Source: Actinomycetes bacterium (GTDB taxonomy: Bacteria; Actinomycetota; CALGFH01). Taken from it: a stretch of DNA of 5,512 nucleotides. A program made the position numbers and the translations under genes. The DNA lies in assembly GCA_030146615.1 (NCBI GenBank), contig JASLBL010000511.1, positions 1 to 5,512 of the forward strand, given 5' to 3'. Below the pieces are notes generated by a model. It was given only the letters and a program-made list of their open reading frames with translations. It had not been told where the DNA came from and did no database searches. Each line of letters begins with the position of its first letter. Within the stretch, counting starts at the first letter, position 1. This document shows positions 1-4,664 of the stretch, piece by piece.

Positions 1-206
1 AGCTCGCGGCCGCGGGCGGCCGCCTGGTCGGCGGCGGCCGCCTCGGCCAGCGCCTGGGTCGCCCGGAGCTCGACCACGGCGTTGAGCCGCGGGTTGACGG
101 CCTCGATCCGGGCCAGCTGGGCCTCGGTCAGTTCGCGGGAGGAGAGCTGCCGGCCGCGCAGCATCCGGGCGACCTCGGTCGCCGGCCGGGTCAGGATGTC
201 GTCCAT
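1..206 (-). CDS. Amidase-signature family enzyme, N-terminal fragment
   Basis: The ATG at 206 opens a frame that runs off the left edge, giving 68 complete codons. The protein begins MDDILTRPATEVARMLRG, then SSRELTEAQLARIEAVNPRLNAVVEL, then an Ala-rich helix (EAAAADQAAA). This is the usual N-terminus of amidase-signature hydrolases (GatA, 6-aminohexanoate hydrolase and general amidases): a helix ending in 'SSRELvea.L.rIe..np.lNAvv', followed by 'A...A..AD'. These enzymes hydrolyse amide bonds with a Ser-cisSer-Lys triad. That core lies beyond the window, so neither catalytic competence nor substrate can be judged. It is more likely a stand-alone amidase than GatA, because no gatB or gatC is visible, but that is inference. 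The Shine-Dalgarno is weak (GGGCGG about 9 nt upstream), and a MerR-type promoter lies about 40 nt upstream. Confidence 0.85.
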   Translation of the reverse strand, partial: MDDILTRPATEVARMLRGRQLSSRELTEAQLARIEAVNPRLNAVVELRATQALAEAAAADQAAARGRE

Positions 207-246
207 GGCACGCCGCCCGTCAGGTGGTGGGTTGGTTGTCCCCACC

Positions 247-277
247 GGTGTAGGGCCTCCCCCAGGGGCAGGGTCAA
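247..277 (-). promoter_or_regulatory. MerR-type promoter with 19-bp spacer upstream of the amidase
   Basis: Reading the minus strand, TTGACC (272-277) and TACACC (247-252) are separated by exactly 19 bp. The spacer reads CTGCCCCTGGGGGAGGCCC. With the adjoining GAC of the -35 box it forms an imperfect dyad centred between the two hexamers (GACCCTGCCCC against GGGCCTCCCCC, 8 of 11 positions matching). A long spacer with a central dyad is the established design of promoters activated by MerR-family regulators, which untwist the DNA. The predicted start site is near 240, giving a leader of about 34 nt before the amidase ATG. The -35 region lies just past the GNAT stop codon, whose bases belong to a larger palindrome. 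No MerR gene lies in the window, so the regulator is unknown. Confidence 0.5.
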
Positions 278-284
278 GCCCTAC
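250..284. repeat. Inverted repeat GTAGGGC / GCCCTAC at the GNAT 3' end
   Basis: A perfect 7-bp inverted repeat (250-256 and 278-284) encloses 21 bp that themselves contain CCCC-T-GGGG pairing. It spans the GNAT stop codon (281-283) and the spacer and -35 of the MerR-type promoter. As RNA it could fold into a long interrupted hairpin and end the GNAT transcript, although no U tract follows. It may equally be only the outer part of the regulator-binding site. Both readings use the same bases. Confidence 0.4.
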
Positions 285-781
285 AGCTCGGCCGCGTACG
301 CGACGATGCTGACGCCGGGGAGCTGGGCGTCGCCCTCGGGCTCGCGGTGGAACCCGGCCCGTTCGTACATGGCCCGCGCCGTGGTCATCCACTCGGTGGT
401 GTGGAGGGCCATGCGGCGCTTGCCGGCCGCCCGGGCCCGCTCAAGGCAGGCCTGGAACAGGGCCCGGCCGACCCCGCGGCCGCGGGCCGCCGGGTCGACG
501 GCCAGGAACCGGAACATGGCGTCGTCGGGCCGCCATTGCTCGGACCCGGCGGCCAGGTAGAGGGTGACCGTCCCCACCACCCGCCCGTCCTCGACCGCGA
601 CCAGCAGGGTGCCGCCGCCAGCTGCCCGCCCGGCGGCGTCCGCCATGGACTTGAGGTAGCGGGCCCACGAGGGGACGAACGGGTCGTCGGGGTCGGTGGG
701 GGCGAACTCGGCGTTGGCGGCCACCGTCACCCGCCCGGCCGCCTCCACCTCGGCGTCCGTCCGCGCCTCCCGGACTTCCAA
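281..781 (-). CDS. GNAT-family N-acetyltransferase
   Basis: A 166-residue single-domain protein of typical GNAT length, which would transfer acetyl from acetyl-CoA to an amine. Seen directly: a first strand (EVREART), a central strand pair around LLVAVEDGRVVGTVTLYL (residues 59-76), and motif A FRFLAVDPAARGRGVGRALF (90-109) with the pyrophosphate-binding R100-G-R-G-V-G105 loop. Motif B follows, with Y139 in ARAMYERAGF (135-144), the usual position of the catalytic or CoA-contacting Tyr. The acceptor cannot be predicted. The start is the TTG at 781: the in-frame stop TAG lies only seven codons upstream, no ATG or GTG lies between, and the next GTG (residue 12) would remove the first strand. 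No good Shine-Dalgarno is visible. A -10-like GATTAA sits 10 nt upstream, so a very short leader is possible. The hairpin at 842-867 separates it from the NYN gene. Confidence 0.93.
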   Translation of the reverse strand: MEVREARTDAEVEAAGRVTVAANAEFAPTDPDDPFVPSWARYLKSMADAAGRAAGGGTLLVAVEDGRVVGTVTLYLAAGSEQWRPDDAMFRFLAVDPAARGRGVGRALFQACLERARAAGKRRMALHTTEWMTTARAMYERAGFHREPEGDAQLPGVSIVAYAAEL

Positions 782-809
782 GGCGGGTTTGTTAATCGGC
801 TACCCGCCT
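781..809. promoter_or_regulatory. 8-bp inverted repeat over the GNAT start: possible operator or promoter
   Basis: AGGCGGGT (781-788) and ACCCGCCT (802-809) are a perfect inverted repeat with a 13-bp AT-rich centre. It abuts, and by one base includes, the TTG start of the GNAT gene. On the minus strand the centre contains GATTAA (792-797), a plausible -10 placed 10 nt before the start codon. I see no convincing -35. A dyad covering the -10 and start would suit a repressor operator, or in RNA a hairpin hiding the start codon. Functional assignment is inference. Confidence 0.4.
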
Positions 810-841
810 CACCCGGCGCGGGCGGCCGCGCTCTTGGGGGG

Positions 842-867
842 TCTGGGGGGGAGGACTCCCCCCCAGA
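842..867 (-). terminator. Perfect 11-bp hairpin downstream of the NYN gene
   Basis: TCTGGGGGGGA (842-852) pairs perfectly with TCCCCCCCAGA (857-867) across a 4-nt loop (853-856). It lies about 40 nt past the NYN stop codon and about 60 nt before the GNAT start, a position that suits a transcription terminator on the minus strand. There is no U tract, but U-less strong hairpins are common 3' ends in high-GC actinobacteria. A second G6 run lies next to it at 836-841, so the plus strand could also form a G-quadruplex. The rest of the 782-907 gap shows nothing coding. Confidence 0.55.
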
Positions 868-907
868 TGAACCAGGGAGGCCGCACGTCCACGCTCACGC
901 CACCTGC

Positions 908-1993
908 CTAGTCCGGCACGTACAGAAAATAGTCGCCTTCGGCGTCGTCCCATTCCATGTTGACGATGCCCTTGGCCGCGGCGGCCTTGACGAACTGGAG
1001 GAAGCCGGCGTAGCCGTAGTCCTTCTCGGACCAGCGGGGGTCGCGCTTGCGCAGCTGGTCCTTGAGGCCGGACAGGGGGACCTCGCCGTCCTCGCCCTGG
1101 AGCTCCAGGAGGGTCTGGCGGAGCAGGTCAAAGGCCTTGTCGGCCTGGCCGGAGTCGGGGAAGTCGACCGCCGGGTCGCCGGGGGCCTGCCCCTCGGTGA
1201 GGGCGATGACGCCGTTGCGCTCGGCCTGGGCGAGCAGCTCCCGGAAGGCCCGGAAGCCGTAGTCGGACTCGGAGAAGGTCGGGTCCTTGCGCAGCAGGGC
1301 CCGCTTGAGCGAGGAGGCCAGCACCGGCTCGGCGCCGCTCTGCTTGAGCCCGGCCAGGGTCTGGGTCAGCTGGCGCTGCAGCTCCTGGAGGTCACGCTGG
1401 CCGGCCGGGGCGGCGCCGTCGTCCTTGCGCGGCTTGGAGGTCCGCCGGGGCGGGCGGGCCCCCCCGTTGCCGCTGTTGCCGCCGTTGCCGCCCCGCCGCC
1501 CGCCCTGCTGGACCAGCTCGCCGACCCCGGGCAGGCGGTCGTAGAACAGGAACTCGTCGCAGGCCGGGGGGAGCAGGCTGGAGGTCGAGCCCTTGACCCC
1601 GATGCCGATGACCCGCCGGTTCAGGGCCCGCAGGGCCGCCACCAGCGGGGTGAAGTCGCTGTCCCCGGAGCAGATCACGAAGGTGGACACGAACCCCCGC
1701 TCATAGGCCAGCTCCATCGCGTCCACGGCCAGCTTGATGTCGGCGGCGTTCTTGCGCACCGCCCCGGTCCGCTGGGGGATGTCGATCAGCTCGCAGTTGT
1801 GCTCGACCAGGGTGCGGCGGTCGCCGGCGAACAGCGTCCAGTCGGCATAGGCCCGCCGGGCCACCACCCGGCCCCGCTCGGCCAGGGCGTCCATGATCGG
1901 GCCGATGTCGAAGCCGCGGCCGATCTCCCTGGCCCCGATGACCAGGTTCTCGTGGTCGATGAACAGCGCGATCCGCGCTTCCTCGTCAGGCAT
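908..1993 (-). CDS. NYN (LabA/DUF88-like PIN-fold) nuclease with two OST-HTH/LOTUS-like domains
   Basis: A 361-residue protein, probably a cytoplasmic metal-dependent ribonuclease. Residues 6-152 form a NYN domain: ALFIDHENL (D13, N16), KNAADIKLAVDAM (D85, D91) and ICSGDSDFTPLV (S109, D111, D113), then a Rossmann-like strand with IGIGVKGSTSSLL. All the acidic residues expected for Mg2+ binding are present. Residues 162-192 are a basic, Gly/Asn/Arg-rich disordered linker (GGRRGGNGGN...). Two related repeats follow: 'LASSLKRALLRKDPTFSESDYGFRAFRELL' at about 225-265 and 'PLSGLKDQLRKRDPRWSEKDYGYAGFLQFV' at about 306-346. Both match the OST-HTH/LOTUS pattern (L..LK..L...DP.fsE.dYGf..F..l), a winged-helix RNA-binding fold. 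The ATG at 1993 is chosen because the NYN domain starts four residues later. The open frame continues upstream only as antisense of the amine oxidase. There is no Shine-Dalgarno; TAGTGT ends 7 nt before the ATG, which suggests a leaderless mRNA. Target RNA unknown. Confidence 0.92.
   Translation of the reverse strand: MPDEEARIALFIDHENLVIGAREIGRGFDIGPIMDALAERGRVVARRAYADWTLFAGDRRTLVEHNCELIDIPQRTGAVRKNAADIKLAVDAMELAYERGFVSTFVICSGDSDFTPLVAALRALNRRVIGIGVKGSTSSLLPPACDEFLFYDRLPGVGELVQQGGRRGGNGGNSGNGGARPPRRTSKPRKDDGAAPAGQRDLQELQRQLTQTLAGLKQSGAEPVLASSLKRALLRKDPTFSESDYGFRAFRELLAQAERNGVIALTEGQAPGDPAVDFPDSGQADKAFDLLRQTLLELQGEDGEVPLSGLKDQLRKRDPRWSEKDYGYAGFLQFVKAAAAKGIVNMEWDDAEGDYFLYVPD
1466..1492. repeat. 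Three tandem 9-bp repeats in the NYN linker
   Basis: GTTGCCGCT followed by two copies of GTTGCCGCC (plus strand) encodes the Gly-Gly-Asn-type repeat of the disordered linker (about residues 168-176). It is in frame, so slippage would lengthen or shorten the linker by three residues without breaking the gene. Confidence 0.7.
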
Positions 1994-2029
1994 GGGGTGA
2001 ACACTACGCCGTAACCTGTGGCCGTGCCT
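1988..2029. promoter_or_regulatory. Overlapping divergent promoters, both apparently leaderless
   Basis: On the minus strand, TAGTGT (2001-2006) is a TANNNT -10 box whose last base is followed by 7 nt and then the NYN ATG (1993), so transcription would begin at the start codon. On the plus strand, TAACCT (2012-2017) is followed by 6 nt (GTGGCC) and then the GTG at 2024, the second possible amine oxidase start. Matching AGGCAT (1988-1993, plus, 18-bp spacer) and AGGCAC (2024-2029, minus, 17-bp spacer) sit at the two -35 distances and form an inverted repeat (7 of 8 bases over AGGCAYGG). Neither resembles TTGACA, so the -35 assignment is weak; the -10 boxes are better. Neither gene has a Shine-Dalgarno. 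Confidence 0.5.
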
Positions 2030-3292
2030 ACGACCGAGGACGCCGCCGCGCCGGCCCGGACGGGCCCGGCCCGGGTGTGCGTGGTCGGGGCCGGGTTCGC
2101 CGGGCTGGCCGCGGCCGTGGCCCTGGCCGACGGCCGGCTGGAGCCCCTGGTCCTTGAGGCCCGGGAGCGGGTCGGGGGCCGGGTCCACTCCCGCCGGCTG
2201 GGCAACGGGGCCGTGGTCGAGCTCGGGGCCGAGTTCGTCGAGGACGATCACCAGACCCTGGTCGCCACCGCCCGGCGGCTCGGCCTGGCCATGGCCCCGA
2301 CGGGCATGGCCTACGGCGACCGCGAGCCCCGCGGCGGGCTGGGGACCGACCGGGCCACCGTCCTGGCCGAGGTCGAGCGGCTCCAGGAGCTGCTGGCCGG
2401 CCGGCCCGAGCTGGCCGCCGCCGGCCGGTCGGTGGCGGCCGTCCTGGCCGAGCTGCCGCTGGACCCGGGGGCCCGCCAGGCCATCGCCGCCCGGCTCCAG
2501 GTCTCGACCGGCCAGCCGGTCGAGGAGCTGGCCGCCGCCGTCCTCGGCCACGCCGGGTCCAGCTTCTCGACCCGCGAGAGCCTCCGGGTGGCCGGCGGCA
2601 ACCAGCGGATCGCCCTGCGCCTGGCCGAGCGGCTCCCCGGGGCCGTCCACCTGGGCGTCCCCGTCCACGCGGTCAGCTGGTCAGCCGACGGCGTGCGGGT
2701 CGCCGTCGACGGCGCCGAGCTCGACGCCGAGGCCTGCCTGCTGGCCGTGCCGGCCTCGGTCATCGGCCGCATCCGCTTCGACCCGCCCCTGCCAGCCTGG
2801 AAGACCGGGGCCCTGGAGCGGGTCGCCTACGGGCACGCGGCCAAGCTGTTCGTCCCCCTGCGCCAGGCCCCGCCGCCCAGCGCCGTCCTCTCGGTCCCCG
2901 ACCACTACTGGACCTGGACGGCCCGCGGCGCCGACGGCACCGTCCAGCCGGTGGTCAGCGCCTTCGCCGGCTCGGCTCCGGCCCTGGCCGCCCTCGAGGT
3001 CGGTGGCGGCCCGGCGACCTGGCGCGGCCGCCTGGCCGCCCTCCGTCCCGACCTCGACCTCGACCGCGGCGCCGTCCTCTCCACCTGGGACGACGACCCC
3101 TGGATCCAGGCCGCCTACTCGACCCGCACCCCCGCCTTCGACCCCGCCGACCCGGCCCTCCTGGCCCGTCCCGTCGGCCCCCTGCACTTCGCCGGCGAGC
3201 ACACCGCCGGCCCCTGGTCCGGCCTCATGGAAGGCGCCCTCCGCAGCGGGCAGCGCGCCGCCGCCGAGCTGCTCGCCGTCCGCCCCGGCTGA
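2018..3292 (+). CDS. FAD-dependent amine oxidase (flavin monoamine oxidase family)
   Basis: A 424-residue flavoenzyme expected to oxidise an amine to an imine with O2 as acceptor, or to act as a related desaturase. Visible features: the FAD Rossmann motif VCVVGAGFAGL (G24, G26, G29), E47 at the end of strand 2 in LVLEARERVGGRVHS (44-58, the GG doublet motif), and ELGAEFVEDDHQ (68-79). Lys276 in YGHAAKLFVPL occupies the position of the conserved active-site Lys of MAO and polyamine oxidases. WDDDPWIQAAYS spans 357-368. The C-terminal FAD motif is HFAGEHTAGPWSGLMEGALRSG (390-411), complete and typical. No Cys lies at the covalent-flavin position, and there is no signal or Tat peptide, so FAD is probably non-covalent and the enzyme cytoplasmic. 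Substrate unknown. The start is GTG 2018, or more likely GTG 2024 given the -10 at 2012-2017. The gene converges on the SDR gene. Confidence 0.93.
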   Translation: MAVPTTEDAAAPARTGPARVCVVGAGFAGLAAAVALADGRLEPLVLEARERVGGRVHSRRLGNGAVVELGAEFVEDDHQTLVATARRLGLAMAPTGMAYGDREPRGGLGTDRATVLAEVERLQELLAGRPELAAAGRSVAAVLAELPLDPGARQAIAARLQVSTGQPVEELAAAVLGHAGSSFSTRESLRVAGGNQRIALRLAERLPGAVHLGVPVHAVSWSADGVRVAVDGAELDAEACLLAVPASVIGRIRFDPPLPAWKTGALERVAYGHAAKLFVPLRQAPPPSAVLSVPDHYWTWTARGADGTVQPVVSAFAGSAPALAALEVGGGPATWRGRLAALRPDLDLDRGAVLSTWDDDPWIQAAYSTRTPAFDPADPALLARPVGPLHFAGEHTAGPWSGLMEGALRSGQRAAAELLAVRPG

Positions 3293-3311
3293 CAGCTGAC
3301 AGGCGGCCCTC

Positions 3312-3351
3312 ACCCACGCCCGTCCGGCGTTGGGGCCCCTGACGGGAGGGT
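3312..3351. terminator. Interrupted hairpin between convergent genes
   Basis: CCCGTC (3319-3324) pairs with GACGGG (3341-3346), and the flanking ACCC (3312-3315) with GGGT (3348-3351), separated by small bulges. The loop holds the palindrome GGGGCCCC (3332-3339). It lies 20 nt past the amine oxidase stop and about 40 nt past the SDR stop on the opposite strand, so it could end transcripts from either side. There is no U tract. Confidence 0.4.
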
Positions 3352-3352
3352 A

Positions 3353-3366
3353 GCCCGGTGCCGGGC
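3353..3366. terminator. Short GC hairpin GCCCG-GTGC-CGGGC
   Basis: A 5-bp perfect stem (3353-3357 with 3362-3366) and a 4-nt loop follow directly after the larger interrupted hairpin, about 28 nt past the SDR stop on the minus strand. A possible bidirectional terminator element. In such GC-rich DNA a stem this short could also be chance. Confidence 0.25.
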
Positions 3367-3378
3367 AGGGGGCGAACC

Positions 3379-3390
3379 GTTGTCCACAAC
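3379..3390. promoter_or_regulatory. DnaA-box-like palindrome GTTGTCCACAAC
   Basis: Bases 3380-3388 read TTGTCCACA, identical to the preferred DnaA box of Streptomyces and Mycobacterium. The word is embedded in a 12-bp inverted repeat, GTTGT-CC-ACAAC, just beyond the 3' end of the SDR gene. It is a single copy, so it is not an origin. It could be an isolated DnaA-titrating site, or an operator for another regulator, but no promoter is obvious beside it. Confidence 0.35.
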
Positions 3391-3393
3391 CCC

Positions 3394-4146
3394 TCAGGAG
3401 CGGTTGCGGGCGACCTTGTGGGAGGCGGCCTGGGCGACCGGGCGGACGACCATGAAGTCGATGTCGACGTGGGGGGGCCGGGTGACGGACCAGGCGATGC
3501 AGTCGGCGATGTCGTCGGCGGTCAGGGGCTCGACACCGGCGTAGACGTCGTCGGCCTTGGCGGTGTCGCCGCGGAAGCGGATGACCGAGAACTCGGTCTC
3601 GACCATGCCGGGGGCGATCTCGGTGATGCGGATGGGCTCGCCGTTCAGCTCAAGGCGCAGGGTCTGGGTGACGGCCCGGACGGCGTGCTTGGAGGCGGTG
3701 TAGCCGGCCCCGCCGGGGTAGACCTCGAAGCCGGCGATGGAGCCGAGGTTGACGATGTGGGCGTGGGGGGCGGCCCGCAGCAGAGGCAGGAAGGTGCGGG
3801 TGACCCGCAGCAGGCCGACCACGTTGGTGTCCATGGTGGTCTGCCAGTCCTCGTCGCGGCCCTCGGCCACCGGGTCGAGGCCGACCCCGGTGCCGGCGTT
3901 GTTGACCAGCACGTCGGCGTGGCCGTGACGGTCGCCGACGGCGGCCGCGAAGGCCTCGACCGAGGCCGGGTCGGTCACGTCCAGGGGCAGGGTGGTGGCC
4001 CCGACCTCCTCGGCCAGGGCGGTGAGGCGGTCGGTGCGGCGGGCGCCGGCGACCACGTGGAAGCCGGCCCTGGCCAGCTGCCGGGCGGTGGCCGCCCCGA
4101 TCCCGCTGGACGCGCCGGTGACGACCGCGATCCGCTCGCCTGCCAT
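3394..4146 (-). CDS. Short-chain dehydrogenase/reductase, YdfG-like (NADP-dependent 3-hydroxy acid dehydrogenase type)
   Basis: A 250-residue classical SDR, a cytoplasmic NAD(P)H-dependent alcohol/ketone oxidoreductase. Seen: the cofactor motif TGASSGIG (10-17), DVT (56-58), NNAG (82-85), and the complete catalytic tetrad N108, S136, Y149, K153 (YTASK). Arg36-Arg37 after the second strand (AGARRTDRL) favour NADP(H). The C-terminal part, with IRITEIAPGMVETEF, VIRFRGDTAKADDVY, GVEPLTADDIADCIAW and RPPHVDI, closely follows E. coli YdfG and its relatives, which oxidise serine, L-allo-threonine and other 3-hydroxy acids. Substrate here is inferred from family only. The ATG at 4146 is supported by a strong AGGAGG 5 nt upstream. 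It lies 12 nt past the stop of the PPOX-type gene, so the two form an operon. Confidence 0.94.
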   Translation of the reverse strand: MAGERIAVVTGASSGIGAATARQLARAGFHVVAGARRTDRLTALAEEVGATTLPLDVTDPASVEAFAAAVGDRHGHADVLVNNAGTGVGLDPVAEGRDEDWQTTMDTNVVGLLRVTRTFLPLLRAAPHAHIVNLGSIAGFEVYPGGAGYTASKHAVRAVTQTLRLELNGEPIRITEIAPGMVETEFSVIRFRGDTAKADDVYAGVEPLTADDIADCIAWSVTRPPHVDIDFMVVRPVAQAASHKVARNRS

Positions 4147-4151
4147 GGTGG

Positions 4152-4157
4152 CCTCCT
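4152..4157 (-). promoter_or_regulatory. Ribosome binding site AGGAGG of the SDR gene
   Basis: A perfect AGGAGG, 5 nt before the SDR ATG and 1 nt after the TGA of the upstream oxidoreductase gene. It is the only strong Shine-Dalgarno in the window and fits translation of an internal operon gene, in contrast to the SD-less divergent pair at 1993/2018. Confidence 0.8.
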
Positions 4158-4158
4158 G

Positions 4159-4572
4159 TCAGCGTGAGGACGGGTAGACCCGCTCGGGGGTCAGGACATA
4201 GACCAGGCGGCGTTCGGCGACCATGGCCGCCCGGTACTCCTCCAGGTCGTCGGGGTCGCGGCCGGTGGCCGCCCGGTACAGGCGCAGGTTGTCCTCGACC
4301 CGGCGCCCGCGGCGGGTCTCGACCGGGCCGCTGACGGTCAGCCACTCGCCCCAGAACCCCTTGCCGAGCACGGTCAGGCTGGCGTACGGCCGGGCGGCCA
4401 GGTACCTCGTGCGGACGCGCAGGTCGGTGCCGGAGCTCCACAGCTGCCCGTCGACCAGGGCGCACAGCACCGGTACGGCGTGGGGCCGGCCGCGGTCGTC
4501 CACGGTCGCCATCACGGCGCTGTGGTTGGCCTCGAGGAAGGCGCGCTGCTGCTCGGACAGAAGCTCGGCCAT
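4159..4572 (-). CDS. PPOX-class (pyridoxamine 5'-phosphate oxidase-like) flavin/F420-dependent oxidoreductase
   Basis: A 137-residue single-domain protein with the split beta-barrel of the PPOX superfamily. Visible signatures: the N-terminal helix LLSEQQRAFLEANHSAVMATVDDRGRPHAVPVLCAL (4-39), with the hallmark 'a.laTv..dGrPh.vPv'. Next come LWSSGTDLRVRTRYLAARPYASLTVLG (44-70), a cofactor-phosphate-binding strand-turn, then WLTVSGPVETRR (77-88). A helical segment (90-122) and YVLTPERVYPSSR close the fold, a common ending of actinobacterial members. Length and pattern fit the F420-binding Rv1155-like group better than true PNPOx (about 210 residues). FMN or haem-related roles cannot be excluded, and the substrate is unknown. 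The ATG at 4572 has GGAG 8 nt upstream. The gene lies 92 nt downstream of aroA and 12 nt before the SDR gene; both products are redox enzymes, so a shared substrate is possible but unproven. Confidence 0.88.
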   Translation of the reverse strand: MAELLSEQQRAFLEANHSAVMATVDDRGRPHAVPVLCALVDGQLWSSGTDLRVRTRYLAARPYASLTVLGKGFWGEWLTVSGPVETRRGRRVEDNLRLYRAATGRDPDDLEEYRAAMVAERRLVYVLTPERVYPSSR

Positions 4573-4600
4573 GGCTGCGGCTCCGCGGGAGGTCGGGGGC

Positions 4601-4617
4601 CCGGGCGGCGCGCCCGG
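4601..4617 (-). terminator. Hairpin CCGGGCG-GCG-CGCCCGG after aroA
   Basis: A perfect 7-bp GC stem with a 3-nt loop, about 48 nt past the aroA stop and about 28 nt before the PPOX-type start. It could end or attenuate the aroA transcript. There is no U tract, and such GC stems are frequent by chance here. If it does not terminate, aroA and the two downstream genes form one operon. No clear separate promoter is seen in 4573-4664. Confidence 0.35.
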
Positions 4618-4664
4618 ACCCGGCTGGGCCGGTCGCCGGTGGCGCCCGGGCGGGAGAGGGACGG

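Noticed and set aside
347..2014. A 555-codon open frame on the plus strand, antisense to the GNAT and NYN genes
   Set aside because: Its translation is Gly/Ala/Pro/Leu-rich without domains. It mirrors two minus-strand genes with clear family motifs, and long antisense frames are expected at this G+C.
1994..2668. A 225-codon upstream extension of the NYN frame
   Set aside because: The extension is low-complexity antisense of the amine oxidase. The NYN domain begins right after the ATG at 1993, which also has a -10 box at leaderless distance.
2154..3299. A 381-codon plus-strand frame inside the amine oxidase
   Set aside because: Ser/Pro/Arg/Thr-rich shadow in another frame of a gene with complete FAD motifs.
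3288..3301. Tandem GCTGACA repeat over the amine oxidase stop codon
   Set aside because: Only two 7-bp copies, with no associated structure or insertion signature; probably chance.
2681..3313. A 210-codon minus-strand frame opposite the amine oxidase
   Set aside because: Gly/Ala-rich shadow with no recognisable motif.
3358..4167. A 269-codon plus-strand frame opposite the SDR gene
   Set aside because: Gly/Asp/Val-rich shadow. The minus-strand product has a full SDR catalytic tetrad and a strong ribosome binding site.
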